DNA of 64,000 bases from Rhizophagus prolifer (taxonomy: Eukaryota > Glomeromycota > Glomeromycetes > Glomerales > Glomeraceae), in assembly GCA_019425655.1 (NCBI GenBank), contig NQWY01024831.1, positions 1 through 64,000 of the forward strand. The letters are read 5' to 3'. The notes beneath the pieces were generated by a model that saw only the letters and a list, made by a program, of their open reading frames with translations, made no database searches and was not told where the DNA came from. Made by a program: the position numbers and the translations under genes. Each line of letters begins with the position of its first letter. The stretch's first letter is position 1. Positions 27,649 through 37,241 of the stretch are shown piece by piece.

Positions 27649-29019
27649 TTAATAATGACATTTACCACACTCAAGACCTCCAATCGCATCTACGGTAATT
27701 TTAGCACCTTCACCATATTGTTTTTTCAACTTATCATGCAGATTTTTGAAGTATTCTTTATTGTAACCATTGTTCATATCTACTTCTGTAGTTCTGTGAC
27801 ATTCTATACACCATCCCATGGTGAAGTTGTTAGCCATTTGAACAACATTCATTGTATCAATTTTTCCGTGACAAGCTTTACAAACAACATCTATTTTGTT
27901 AGCAGCATCTTTCTGCTTAGCATTGAAAGAGTTGATAATTGCCTGCTCACCAGCTATAACGTGTTGAGAGTGATTGAAATATACAAAATCCGGCATGTTA
28001 TGGATTCTTGTCCATTCAACAGGTTCTGTTTTGCCAGTGTAAGCCTGCTTAGACTCATCCCAACCTACGTGAGCGTACAAAGTTTTGATTTGTGAAGTAT
28101 AGAACTCTCTGTCTTTCCCTGGTTCGATATATTTACCTTTATATTCAGAGATAGATCTGTGGCAGTTCATACAAACGTTAAGAGAAGGAATCTCTGAGAC
28201 TTTTCCATACTTAGCCCCTGAGTGGCAAAGCTGACAGTCGATTTTATTTTCCCCTGCGTGGATCTTATGAGAGAAGTAGATCGGTTGTTCCGGAGCGTAT
28301 CCTTTATAAACCCCAATCCACATCAACCAGTTCCAAACGCCATATGCAGCAAATAATGCAAGTAATCCAACAATACCTTTTCCTACAAAACTGTATTTTT
28401 CGTACAATGCGGAGAAAGAGGTAATTCTTGTGGAATCAAGCTCTGACAACTCTGGCGATTGCTGAATTTTTACTAGTTGACGAATCTTCAGTAACAGCCA
28501 GAACAATAAACCTGCGATCGCAATCAAAGCAGCAATCATGATTTTAGAATTTAGCTGTTGCGCTTTTGCAGCTTCAATGGATGCAGTACTATCAACGGCA
28601 GTTTCACCAGCCTTATCAGCAGCCGGTTCTTCAGCCGGAGGATTACTTGTGTATGCCAGGATATCATCAATATCAGCATCCGAAAGCTTACCTTCGAAGA
28701 CCTGCATTGCAACCTTTCCATTTTCTTCATACACTTGGTTGGCATACTTGTCGCCTGATGCTCTGAGTTTTTCATTATTGGTGATCCACTTGTGAAGCCA
28801 ATCTGTATCAAGATTCTGCTCTTTTTTAAGTTTATCAACAATGCCGCCCAAAGCAGGCCCAACAACCTTTTTGTCCAATGCGTGACAAGCGGTACAATTT
28901 GCCTTAAACAAGTCTTGTCCTTTTTTTGGATCGCCTTGTGCATAAACTGAAGCGCCGGTTGACAACAATAAACTAATTGCTATCAGACCCTTTTTGTAAT
29001 GCTTTCTCCAACTAATCAT
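27649..29019 (-). CDS. actA: ActA, multihaem cytochrome c
   Basis: 456 aa with a signal peptide and six CxxCH sites. CTACH (C42) is in a separate monohaem domain, followed by a membrane helix (about 160-178), and CQLCH, CMNCH, CKACH, CIECH and CGKCH form the pentahaem domain. The monohaem N-terminal fusion is a form seen in Bacteroidota. First gene of the operon; it feeds electrons to ActE. Confidence 0.95.
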   Translation of the reverse strand: MISWRKHYKKGLIAISLLLSTGASVYAQGDPKKGQDLFKANCTACHALDKKVVGPALGGIVDKLKKEQNLDTDWLHKWITNNEKLRASGDKYANQVYEENGKVAMQVFEGKLSDADIDDILAYTSNPPAEEPAADKAGETAVDSTASIEAAKAQQLNSKIMIAALIAIAGLLFWLLLKIRQLVKIQQSPELSELDSTRITSFSALYEKYSFVGKGIVGLLALFAAYGVWNWLMWIGVYKGYAPEQPIYFSHKIHAGENKIDCQLCHSGAKYGKVSEIPSLNVCMNCHRSISEYKGKYIEPGKDREFYTSQIKTLYAHVGWDESKQAYTGKTEPVEWTRIHNMPDFVYFNHSQHVIAGEQAIINSFNAKQKDAANKIDVVCKACHGKIDTMNVVQMANNFTMGWCIECHRTTEVDMNNGYNKEYFKNLHDKLKKQYGEGAKITVDAIGGLECGKCHY

Positions 29020-29068
29020 TTATATAATCTTGGGTTAGTAAAATTTATTGAGTTTACATTCAATTCCG

Positions 29069-29076
29069 CAAAAATA
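29069..29076 (-). promoter_or_regulatory. -7 box for the act operon
   Basis: TATTTTTG on the minus strand fits TAnnTTTG, 49 bp before the actA start. No -33 TTG at the usual distance, so this call is only partial. Confidence 0.45.
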
Positions 29077-29158
29077 GCACTTTAACAAAAATTAAGAAGA
29101 GCAATTTGTATGGATTTTCTCATTTCTTTTTAATTTGTAATAGTTCTAAATAACAGCA

Positions 29159-29189
29159 TTTGTGTTTCGTCTAATTTATTTTAAATTTG
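29159..29189 (+). promoter_or_regulatory. Bacteroidota-type promoter for the SPOR gene
   Basis: TTTG at 29159-29162, a 19-bp spacer, then TAAATTTG at 29182-29189. The box ends 17 bp before the start codon. A good match to the flavobacterial housekeeping promoter. Confidence 0.75.
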
Positions 29190-29206
29190 CTGAAAATAAT
29201 TTTTAA

Positions 29207-29716
29207 ATGAACAATCTGCTCAAGCTTTTCATAATCTCAACGTTATTTTGTTTTTACAAAATTGACGCTCAATACGTTGTAAAAAAAGATACTTTATCGG
29301 GAACCGAACTTTCTTTTGCTTTGGATGAACGTATCAATGATGCTCTGGAAAAAATAGAGGGCAATTGCAACCGTTCTACGGACGTTCCTGTAAAAACGCC
29401 AACAAAAATTCTGGTTCCGAGCAGGGAACTCACAACTGCAGAAATCTGTAGAAAAAACCCAAAAATCATGGGTTACAAAATCCAGGTTGTAGTTGTTAAA
29501 AGCAACGAAGAGGCAAGAAAAATAGGAGCTGAGTTCAGGAGTAATTTTAGAAGCTTGAAAGTAGAAACAGATGCTTCATTGAGGCCAAATTATAAAATAT
29601 TAGCCGGAAGCTACTTTTCTAAACAAAGTGCAGCCGATGATCTTAAAAATGTCAAAAAAGTCTATCCCTCGGCAACAGTCATTCCTTACGCTGTTTTTTG
29701 CGTAGAAGCCAAATAG
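29207..29716 (+). CDS. SPOR domain protein, secreted
   Basis: 169 aa. The signal peptide ends around FCFYKIDAQ. The C-terminal half (KIMGYKIQVVVVKSNEEARKIGAEF to YKILAGSYFSKQSAADDLKNVKKVYPSATVI) is a SPOR domain, which binds denuded peptidoglycan at division sites. Single gene with own promoter and terminator. Confidence 0.87.
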   Translation: MNNLLKLFIISTLFCFYKIDAQYVVKKDTLSGTELSFALDERINDALEKIEGNCNRSTDVPVKTPTKILVPSRELTTAEICRKNPKIMGYKIQVVVVKSNEEARKIGAEFRSNFRSLKVETDASLRPNYKILAGSYFSKQSAADDLKNVKKVYPSATVIPYAVFCVEAK

Positions 29717-29720
29717 AATA

Positions 29721-29747
29721 AAATCCTGCAAATTGCAGGATTTTTTT
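29721..29747. terminator. Terminator after the SPOR gene
   Basis: AAATCCTGCA (29721-29730), loop AAT, TGCAGGATTT (29734-29743) then T run. The stem has the same core, AATCCTGC/GCAGGATT, as the terminator at 19462. Confidence 0.85.
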
Positions 29748-31020
29748 ATTTATAATAAGTTTCAATAAACTGATAGAATTCTGACATTCTGTAAAAATTA
29801 TTAATTCCAAGATAAACCGTAATTATCAGAAGTAAGCCGTAAAATAAGCTTAGAGCAAAACTTTTATCCCGGTAGCTATAAAATAACCAACCTATCAAAA
29901 GTGGGTAAACAAAAACAAAATGCCCACCATAAATATAAGATGTATGAAGCCCGAATTTCAAAATACAGTGAACCAAAACATCAAATAAAAATGTAATCAC
30001 AAGAATCCAAACCAGTTTGTTTTTATAATTCTTGAAAACACTCCAAATCATCATCAACACAATCAATCCGACGAAGACATAAGGAACAACAGAACTATAA
30101 ACATCCATAAACAATGCTTTGTATTCAAAACCATTTTTGTTGTGATAATCTCTGATAACCAAACTCGGAAACAATATATTCCCGCCAAAAAACCAGGAAT
30201 AAATCATATCCCAAAGCGGCGTTACTTTTGGCTGAGAGAATTTGTCGTACTGTTCTTCGGTTTTATTGAGGAAATTTTGGAAATTAAAATTCAGTCTCAT
30301 CATAAAAAGAAATACAAAAACAACAACCGAAGCTGCAATTTTCGCCAAAGCTATTCCGATTTTTTTCCAGTTCCAGAAGATTTTTTTCTCAAACAAAAAT
30401 GGGATATAAACTTTAACAATATTCGTAATCGTCAGCCCACCGATGAAAACAGAACCGAAAATAGTTGCTCCGAAAGACATCGGCTTTTCTTCATTAATTT
30501 TCTTTGCCGAATAATAATTGAAAATCGAAAGAAATAATAAGGTGTAAGTGTAAGTTTCCGGTGTAAAAGACAAAAGAATATTCGTAACAAACAAGCCGTA
30601 GAAAGCTATAATTAACAAAGTGATTTTCAGTGGAAGCCGGATAATATTACTCAGGTATTTAAATATCTGGACATTAGCCAAAGAAATCACAACAGTTGAA
30701 AACAATGACAAAACAAGCCTGAAAACTGAGTCATACCGGTTTCCGGAAATCCATAACGCAAAATCCCGGATACAATCAAAAAAATAATTGGACAAAGGAT
30801 GTCTCTCAAAACCGCCGCCAGTCTGGATAATCGCCCTGTTATCAAAACTGAAATAACCATCCCAGGGGATTCTGTCATCATAAACAATTCTGAAATTTTC
30901 TGCAATGAACCATGCGTTTGCGCCATAAAGAATCACAAAAAATAAGAAAATCAGTAATTCTGTTTTGGTTGACGGAAAAATGATTTTCAGGATGGATAGA
31001 ATTTTATTCAGGATTTTCAA
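29746..31020 (-). CDS. Polytopic membrane protein, GT-C-like, unknown function
   Basis: 424 aa with roughly ten to twelve hydrophobic segments and an exposed first loop (FRIVYDDRIPWDGYFSFDNR with several aromatic and acidic residues), the general layout of lipid-linked-sugar-using GT-C glycosyltransferases. I do not recognise the family. Single-gene unit with a TATTTTTG box at 31037-31044 on the minus strand. Confidence 0.55.
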   Translation of the reverse strand: MKILNKILSILKIIFPSTKTELLIFLFFVILYGANAWFIAENFRIVYDDRIPWDGYFSFDNRAIIQTGGGFERHPLSNYFFDCIRDFALWISGNRYDSVFRLVLSLFSTVVISLANVQIFKYLSNIIRLPLKITLLIIAFYGLFVTNILLSFTPETYTYTLLFLSIFNYYSAKKINEEKPMSFGATIFGSVFIGGLTITNIVKVYIPFLFEKKIFWNWKKIGIALAKIAASVVVFVFLFMMRLNFNFQNFLNKTEEQYDKFSQPKVTPLWDMIYSWFFGGNILFPSLVIRDYHNKNGFEYKALFMDVYSSVVPYVFVGLIVLMMIWSVFKNYKNKLVWILVITFLFDVLVHCILKFGLHTSYIYGGHFVFVYPLLIGWLFYSYRDKSFALSLFYGLLLIITVYLGINNFYRMSEFYQFIETYYK

Positions 31021-31048
31021 GTTTGGAATATTTTTGCAAAAATAGAGA

Positions 31049-31086
31049 AAACCCTTTCAGAGTTTGAAACTCTGAAAGGGTTTTTT
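31049..31086. terminator. Long perfect hairpin, bidirectional terminator
   Basis: AAACCCTTTCAGAGTTT (31049-31065) and AAACTCTGAAAGGGTTT (31067-31083) form a perfect 17-bp palindrome around one base, with T runs on both strands. It ends the minus-strand selO transcript. The -7 box of the next minus-strand gene overlaps its left foot. Confidence 0.85.
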
Positions 31087-31119
31087 GAGAATTATCAAAA
31101 TATTTATCCAAAATATAGA

Positions 31120-32655
31120 TCAAGAGCTACAAGACAATTGACTACAGCCAGTTTGATTATCATATTTCGAAGGACGTTTTTGATTGAACTCGGGAAAGCG
31201 GTTTTCATAAGGGTTTTGCAAAGCTTCTTTCAGTTTGAAAAACATTTTATAATCTCCATTTTCAGCATCCTGAATAGCTTCGAATAACAGATAATTTCTT
31301 AGAATGAATTTTGGATTTTCCTTTGACATTATTGCTAAAGATTCTGTTTCTGAGATTTTATTTTTACGTTTTCGTTCTTGATATTTTCTGATGAAATTAG
31401 AAATCCTGGTCATTTCGTTTTCACTCAGGTGACGGTAAAAGGAATCAGAAAAATCATCGGTTTTAATTTCTGAAAAAGGCTTTTCAAGGCTTTGAAAAAA
31501 TAAAGTATAATCGAGATTCAAATCCTGCATCAGCTGTTGCCATTCTGTGAAGAATCTTTCATCTTCCGGCAAAACCTCATCTAATCCAAATTTTTTGGCT
31601 AACATTTTATCATGTTCTGTCCAGAATTGTTTTCCGTAATTGTCCAGGATTTTTTCCAAAACTTCTGAATCATTAATCAAAGGAAAAACAGCGTTGGCTA
31701 GAGCAGCCAAGTTCCAATGCGAAATCTGCCCTTGTTTTCCAAAAGCATATCGTTTTCCGGGTAAATCTGTTGTGTTTGGCGTGAACTCCAAATCGTAACC
31801 TTCCATCATAGAATAAGGGCCGTAATCGATTGTTAATCCTAGAATCGACATATTATCAGTATTCATCACACCATGAACAAAACCCACACGATACCAATCG
31901 ATTATCATTTTCAACGTTCTGTCGCAAATAGCCTGAAACCAATCAATGTACTTATTGGGATTATTTTCTGAATTATTTTCCTTGTAAAAATTCTCAATCG
32001 TATAATCAGCTAATAGTTTTAATAAATCCGTTTGATTTCTGGCTGATAACAATTCGAAATGCCCAAATCTCAGAAAAGACTCAGCCGTTCTTACAACAAT
32101 TGCACCTTGCTCTTTCTGCGGATTCCCGGAATATTGAATATCGCGGACGACATCTTCTCCTGTTTTCGAAAGACTCAAAGCTCTTGTTGTAGGAGTACCA
32201 AGATGGAACATTGCTTCGCTCATCAGATATTCCCGAATCGAAGAACGCAGAACTGCTCTTCCATCTGCATGTCTGGAATAAGGTGTTGCGCCTGCGCCTT
32301 TCCATTGGATTTCGGTTTGCTTTCCCTGATTGAAAATTTCGCCGGCATAAATCGCTCTTCCGTCACCTAATTGTCCTGCCCAGTTTCCGAACTGATGTCC
32401 TGCATAAGCCGTTGCATAAGTTTCGATATTGTTAGGAAGATTTTGCGCGACCAGGAAATCTTTATCATTTTCTAAATTTCCTAAACCAATCTCGATTGAT
32501 AATTCTTCGTTAAAATCAATTAATTCAGTTTGGTGAAAATCTGCAGGTTTTACAGTACAAAACAAAAAGTCAGGTGTTTGTCTCTGCATCAGATTCCCTG
32601 AAAAATCGCCGGGAAATTGTTCTGTGAAATTATGGGTAATGTTTTTTGTATTCAT
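31120..32655 (-). CDS. selO: SelO/YdiU family protein AMPylase
   Basis: 511 aa pseudokinase-fold enzyme that transfers AMP to proteins under redox stress. Visible: YATAYAGHQFGNWAGQLGDGRAIYAGE, QWKGAGATPYSRHADGRAVLRSSIREYLMSEAM, FVHGVMNTDNMSILGLTIDYGPYSMMEGY with the catalytic Asn/Asp, and a C-terminal TGCSQLSCSS in the place where selenocysteine or cysteine sits in the family. It lies just downstream of the PBP gene but a terminator separates them. Confidence 0.95.
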   Translation of the reverse strand: MNTKNITHNFTEQFPGDFSGNLMQRQTPDFLFCTVKPADFHQTELIDFNEELSIEIGLGNLENDKDFLVAQNLPNNIETYATAYAGHQFGNWAGQLGDGRAIYAGEIFNQGKQTEIQWKGAGATPYSRHADGRAVLRSSIREYLMSEAMFHLGTPTTRALSLSKTGEDVVRDIQYSGNPQKEQGAIVVRTAESFLRFGHFELLSARNQTDLLKLLADYTIENFYKENNSENNPNKYIDWFQAICDRTLKMIIDWYRVGFVHGVMNTDNMSILGLTIDYGPYSMMEGYDLEFTPNTTDLPGKRYAFGKQGQISHWNLAALANAVFPLINDSEVLEKILDNYGKQFWTEHDKMLAKKFGLDEVLPEDERFFTEWQQLMQDLNLDYTLFFQSLEKPFSEIKTDDFSDSFYRHLSENEMTRISNFIRKYQERKRKNKISETESLAIMSKENPKFILRNYLLFEAIQDAENGDYKMFFKLKEALQNPYENRFPEFNQKRPSKYDNQTGCSQLSCSS

Positions 32656-32659
32656 AAAT

Positions 32660-32688
32660 TAAAAATCCCGTCTCGCATTCGGACGGGA
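32660..32688 (-). terminator. Terminator of the ricT-gldH/pbp unit
   Basis: On the minus strand TCCCGTC (32688-32682) pairs with GACGGGA (32672-32666), followed by five T. It stands 6 bp after the PBP stop. Confidence 0.75.
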
Positions 32689-32693
32689 ACATT

Positions 32694-35468
32694 TTATTTA
32701 TTAAAATCTATATCATCCGAAGAATTAATAGCTTCATTATAATGATCTTCTTTTTTCACCGATTTGTCAGGAACTTCCTTTACCGGATTTTTGAGCTCGT
32801 CAATGGTTTGTAATCCGCCATCGTCTCCGTATCCGTTTCTCAGATTATTAAGATCCGAACAACTTCCTGTCCAATTGGCAGGTTTGATAAACTTATCTTC
32901 CATTGATATATTCAGCGCTTTGTCAGCAAAAACTTTCTTCATATAGATGGCCCAAATCGGAAGCCCCATTTTAGCACCTTGCCCTTCTCCTGTACTCCAG
33001 AAATGTGTCGCCCGGTCTTCCCAGCCTACCCAAACGCCGGTTGCCAGTTTCGGAACAATTCCCATAAACCAACCATCTGAGTTTTTCTGTGTGGTTCCCG
33101 TTTTACCTGCAATTTCTACATTGGCCGGAATGCCTCTTCTTCTCAATTCTCCAGAGGCTGTACCAAACTCTGCAACACCTTTCATCAAGTCAATCATCGT
33201 GTAAGCATACATCTCATTCATCACTTCCTTCACCACAGGTTTCACTTCTTTTATTACCCGTCCGTTAGCATCTTCTATCCTCCAGATCATTTCGGGTTTT
33301 GTGTAATTTCCAAAATTCGCAAATGTGCTGTAAGCTCCCAACATCTCATATATGGTGATATCAGAAGTTCCTAAAGCCATTGGCAGATATGTATCTATAT
33401 GATCAGTAACACCAAGATCTCTTGCTAACTGAATTACATTTTGAGTTCCTGCCATTTCTGCAAGTCGTAAAGCCACCGGGTTTTGGGAATGCGCCAAAGC
33501 ATCTTTCAAAGTTAACATCCCACCTCTTCCGGGAACGTGATAATTCCCTTTATTAAAACTTGCATTCGAAACGGTAGAACAAGGTGTCATACCAAGATGC
33601 ATAATTGCCGTTGCATACACAAATGGCTTAAATGTGGACCCAACCTGTCTTTTTCCTTGTTTGACATGATCGTATTGGAAATGTTGCCAGTTGATACCTC
33701 CAACCCAAGCTTTGATATCTCCTGTTGCCGGCTCCATAGACATCAATCCTGCCTGTGCGATCTGTTTATGATAACGAATAGAATCCCACGGTGACATTTC
33801 CACTTCTTCTTCTCCCTGCCATGTAAATCTTGTCATTTTCGTTGGCTCATGGAACTCCATCATAATAGAATCTTCCGGCATTCCTTCGGCTTTGAGTTGC
33901 TTATAGCGCCCCGTTCTCTTAACCGCCGCCATCATCAGATCATTGATCTGTGTTTTTGTAAGATTATAATATGGACGGTTGGGATTCCGTTTCATCTCTC
34001 CATCAAAACTTCTTTGCAGATCGATCAAATGTTCCTTGATGGCTTCTTCTGCATATCTTTGCATTCTGGAATCAAGTGTTACGTAAATCTTGAGTCCATT
34101 CTTATAAAGATTCAGTTCCTTTCCTGTTTCTTTTTCATAAGCATCCAGGTACTGCTGGATTTCTTTTCTGAGGTAATATTTATAATAAGCTGAATAACCT
34201 TCTTCTACCGTTTTGATCTCATGGAAGTCAACAACGATAGGGGTTGCGACCGCTTTTTCGTAAGTTGCATTATCAATGTAACCGGTATCCAGCATTTGTT
34301 TTAAAACAACGTCTCTCCTTGTTTTTGCTCTTTCCGGGTTTCTGTAAGGATTATTTCTTCTCGGTGCTTCCAACATCGCTACAAAAGTCGCAGCTTCCGG
34401 TAATGTCAGCTGGCTTGTAGACTTATTGAAGTAAACTCTCGAAGCCATTTCAATTCCTTTTGCATTGAAAAGGAAATCCATTTTGTTGAAGTACAAAGCG
34501 ACAATCTCTTCTTTCGTATATCGTTTTTCCAAACTCACCGCAACACACCACTCTTTCAGTTTCTGGAATGCCCTTTCGATTTTATTCTGTGAAGCATTTC
34601 CTGTAAACAATAATTTTGCTAACTGTTGTGTAATAGTAGAACCACCACCTCTTTCACCACCAAATCTAATGGCTCTAAGAATTGATTTGAGATCAATTCC
34701 GGAATGTTCCTTAAAACGTTCATCTTCTTTAGCCTGAAGCGCATAAACCAAAAACGGCGGAAGTTGTTTGTATGTAACAGGTTTTGTCTTTTCCTTTTCG
34801 AATTTTCCTAACAAAACGTTATCCGAAGAATAGATCTCTGATGCTACGTAAATATCAGGATTTTCAAGCTCTTTTACATCAGGCATATCGCCTACAAAAC
34901 CTTGAGAAACGGCAAAAAACAATGCGGAAATCCCCAACACAACTGCAAAAAATCCTATCCAAACAAATTTGATCCATTTTTTTATGGAAGGTTTGGACTT
35001 TTTCTTCTCTGGTAAAGGGAAAGCGCCAAGATCTTCGATTCCCGGCAGTATATTTTGTCTCATTGCCTGCACGACTTTTACAGAATAATTTCCATTCTGA
35101 GGAAATTTGTAATTCAATTTGTATTGAAATAAAATCTCCTTTGTGTCACCAAAACCAGATCCGATCCATTCGCCATTCGGTTTTGCCAGGACATAATTGA
35201 GTGTATCGGTCGAGATCGTCTTTTTATTATGTTCTATACTTGCAATCAGCCTGAGATTACTGTAAGGATAATCATTATTATTTCTCACTATAAAAATAAT
35301 ATTTTTTTGATTCTGTGCATCGGTTACATCAAAATCAAATTTCTGAACATCCTTTTTATTCCATTTGCTATCAATATCCTTTGTCAGGATTTTATCATCA
35401 CTATTTTGACAAGAAAAAAGTGACAGCAATAAAACAAGGTTAGCAAATATTCTAAGCATTACCTTCAT
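32694..35468 (-). CDS. GldH - penicillin-binding protein 1A fusion
   Basis: 924 aa in one frame. Residues 1-148 are the gliding-motility lipoprotein GldH: lipobox LFSC with Cys20, then NNNDYPYSNLRL, KPNGEWIGSGFGDTKEIL and MRQNILPGIEDLG. From about 149 it is a class A PBP: K-rich segment, transmembrane helix 166-188, transglycosylase (AKEDERFKEHSG, GGGSTITQQLAKLL) and transpeptidase (GSTFKP with catalytic Ser, SQN, KTGTTQ). Normally gldH and pbp1A are separate neighbours; here gldH lacks its last residues and stop, and the PBP its start. A lipoprotein signal followed by one helix would put the PBP domains inside the cytoplasm. I saw no in-frame start between the parts. It overlaps ricT by 17 bp. 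Confidence 0.9.
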   Translation of the reverse strand: MKVMLRIFANLVLLLSLFSCQNSDDKILTKDIDSKWNKKDVQKFDFDVTDAQNQKNIIFIVRNNNDYPYSNLRLIASIEHNKKTISTDTLNYVLAKPNGEWIGSGFGDTKEILFQYKLNYKFPQNGNYSVKVVQAMRQNILPGIEDLGAFPLPEKKKSKPSIKKWIKFVWIGFFAVVLGISALFFAVSQGFVGDMPDVKELENPDIYVASEIYSSDNVLLGKFEKEKTKPVTYKQLPPFLVYALQAKEDERFKEHSGIDLKSILRAIRFGGERGGGSTITQQLAKLLFTGNASQNKIERAFQKLKEWCVAVSLEKRYTKEEIVALYFNKMDFLFNAKGIEMASRVYFNKSTSQLTLPEAATFVAMLEAPRRNNPYRNPERAKTRRDVVLKQMLDTGYIDNATYEKAVATPIVVDFHEIKTVEEGYSAYYKYYLRKEIQQYLDAYEKETGKELNLYKNGLKIYVTLDSRMQRYAEEAIKEHLIDLQRSFDGEMKRNPNRPYYNLTKTQINDLMMAAVKRTGRYKQLKAEGMPEDSIMMEFHEPTKMTRFTWQGEEEVEMSPWDSIRYHKQIAQAGLMSMEPATGDIKAWVGGINWQHFQYDHVKQGKRQVGSTFKPFVYATAIMHLGMTPCSTVSNASFNKGNYHVPGRGGMLTLKDALAHSQNPVALRLAEMAGTQNVIQLARDLGVTDHIDTYLPMALGTSDITIYEMLGAYSTFANFGNYTKPEMIWRIEDANGRVIKEVKPVVKEVMNEMYAYTMIDLMKGVAEFGTASGELRRRGIPANVEIAGKTGTTQKNSDGWFMGIVPKLATGVWVGWEDRATHFWSTGEGQGAKMGLPIWAIYMKKVFADKALNISMEDKFIKPANWTGSCSDLNNLRNGYGDDGGLQTIDELKNPVKEVPDKSVKKEDHYNEAINSSDDIDFNK

Positions 35469-36864
35469 TTTTAGGTGGCGTTTTCTTTTTCGCTTTCTTG
35501 AACGGTTTTTTATGGTTTTTATTTTCCTGTTGTTGATTCGAATTTTGATTTTGATTCGAATTCTGGTTTTCTGCAGGTTTTTGTTTAGAAGTATTTCTGT
35601 TTTCTGCAGATCTTTGTTCAGAAGAGCGGTTTCTGTTTTCTTTTTGATTCGGATTTCTATTATCCTGAGGTTTGGAATTCCTGTTCTCGTTTTGACTTCG
35701 TTCCTCGTTTTGTCTTGGATTTCTGTTGTCTTGATTTTTGGAATTTCTATCTCTGTTATTCGGTCTCGGTTTTCTGTTCTTTTTCTCGAAACGGTCTACA
35801 CTGTTTTCCTGAATAAGGTCAGACGTTACCAATGGATTTTCAACTACCCTAAGTTCCTCTAAAGCTGGTGTTTTTTCACCTTTCTTGTTTAATGAAACCA
35901 GCTTCTTTACTTCAAAAATATCCAGATCGTACCAAGCCATTGAGTTTTCAACATATGCAAACCACATTTTCTTTTTGAAAACATCGATTTTGATACAGAA
36001 GGCTTTTCCTTTTTCGGTATTCAGAACAGTATTTGACGAAGGGAAATCTTTCAAAACATCCAGGTAGCTGTCCAGTTCGTAATTAAGACAACATTTCAGT
36101 TTACCACATTGTCCAGCCAGTTTCTGAGGATTGATACTTAGTTGCTGATACCTCGCAGCATTGGTATTTACAGAACGGAAATCTGTCAACCAGGTTGAGC
36201 AGCACAATTCTCTTCCACAGGATCCAATTCCACCGACTTTTGCAGATTCCTGACGGAATCCGATCTGTTTCATATCAATCTTTGTACGGAAAGTTCCGGC
36301 ATATTCTTTTATTAGCTGACGAAAATCTACACGATTATCGGCTGTATAATAGAATGTTATTTTGGAACCATCACCCTGATATTCAACATCGGTGATCTTC
36401 ATTTCCAGATTGAGGCCATAAGCGATCTTACGCGCATCAATCTTGATATTATTTTCTTTTTTTCTAAGTTCCTGCCAGGTTTCTATATCTTTCTGATTGG
36501 CAAGTCTATAAACCTTGAGTATATTATCTTCGGAGACGTTTTTCTTTTTCATCTGGATTTTTACCAGTTCGCCTGCAAGACTTATTACCCCTATATCATG
36601 ACCCGGACTCGATTCTACAGCAATGATGCTACCAATATGTAAAGGCAGGTTGTTGACATTTTTATAATATAATTTACGATCGTTTTTAAAACGAACTTCT
36701 ACATATTCAGAGCTTTTTGATCCGGATGGATTAACATCGGAAAGCCAGTCAAAAACACTTAATTTATAACTATTACCACAGGTATCTACACTACTACAAC
36801 CATTTGCGCTTTTTGTGCCGCAAGAATGGGAAGAATCGCCGGATGTTTTGCATCCACAACTCAT
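35452..36864 (-). CDS. ricT: RicT-type PSP1 domain protein
   Basis: 470 aa. The PSP1 domain (residues about 45-330) has YVEVRFKNDRKLYYKN, GGIGSCGRELCCSTWLTDF and GQCGKLKCCLNYELD; the two cysteine groups bind an Fe-S cluster in RicT, which affects RNA processing in Bacillus. More cysteines lie at the N-terminus (CGCK, CGTK). The last 120 residues are low-complexity, rich in Asn, Arg, Gln and Lys, probably unstructured. First gene of ricT-gldH/pbp. A TAACTTTG box lies on the minus strand at 36895-36888. Confidence 0.92.
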   Translation of the reverse strand: MSCGCKTSGDSSHSCGTKSANGCSSVDTCGNSYKLSVFDWLSDVNPSGSKSSEYVEVRFKNDRKLYYKNVNNLPLHIGSIIAVESSPGHDIGVISLAGELVKIQMKKKNVSEDNILKVYRLANQKDIETWQELRKKENNIKIDARKIAYGLNLEMKITDVEYQGDGSKITFYYTADNRVDFRQLIKEYAGTFRTKIDMKQIGFRQESAKVGGIGSCGRELCCSTWLTDFRSVNTNAARYQQLSINPQKLAGQCGKLKCCLNYELDSYLDVLKDFPSSNTVLNTEKGKAFCIKIDVFKKKMWFAYVENSMAWYDLDIFEVKKLVSLNKKGEKTPALEELRVVENPLVTSDLIQENSVDRFEKKNRKPRPNNRDRNSKNQDNRNPRQNEERSQNENRNSKPQDNRNPNQKENRNRSSEQRSAENRNTSKQKPAENQNSNQNQNSNQQQENKNHKKPFKKAKKKTPPKNEGNA

Positions 36865-37241
36865 ATGTTATTTTTTATGTCTGATTGCAAAGTTAATATA
36901 ATTTTTATTTAAGCCTGATGATTATATTTTTTAAAAATATTTTTTTATTAATTTTAAATTAATACTTGGTTAATATTGACAATTAATTACTAAAATTAAA
37001 AATTCGTTAAATATAAACCAAAATCAAAAGCATCATTTTAACAGGGTTTACAATAGATCGTTTAAAGCTAAACTAAATTAGTTTTTTTTCAAAATCAAAC
37101 AATAAACAAAAGATTATCAACAACTTAAACAAATCATCAAATCAAACAATTATTCTACGAATAGCAATGTTTAACTTTTTTTAATAAATTTTATAATTGT
37201 TATTAAAATAATTATAAATTTGGAACATTAATAATAATTAT
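36865..37241. other. Divergent promoter region, very AT-rich
   Basis: No gene. It holds the -7 box of ricT (36888-36895, minus) and, at 37215-37222, TAAATTTG pointing to the fadL-like gene, with TTG at 37197-37199 only 15 bp before it. The rest is AT-rich DNA with several A and T tracts and no other structure that I see. Confidence 0.5.

Noticed and set aside
35512-35800. Repetitive region as a non-coding repeat
   Set aside because: It is the Asn/Arg/Gln-rich tail of RicT in the minus-strand frame.
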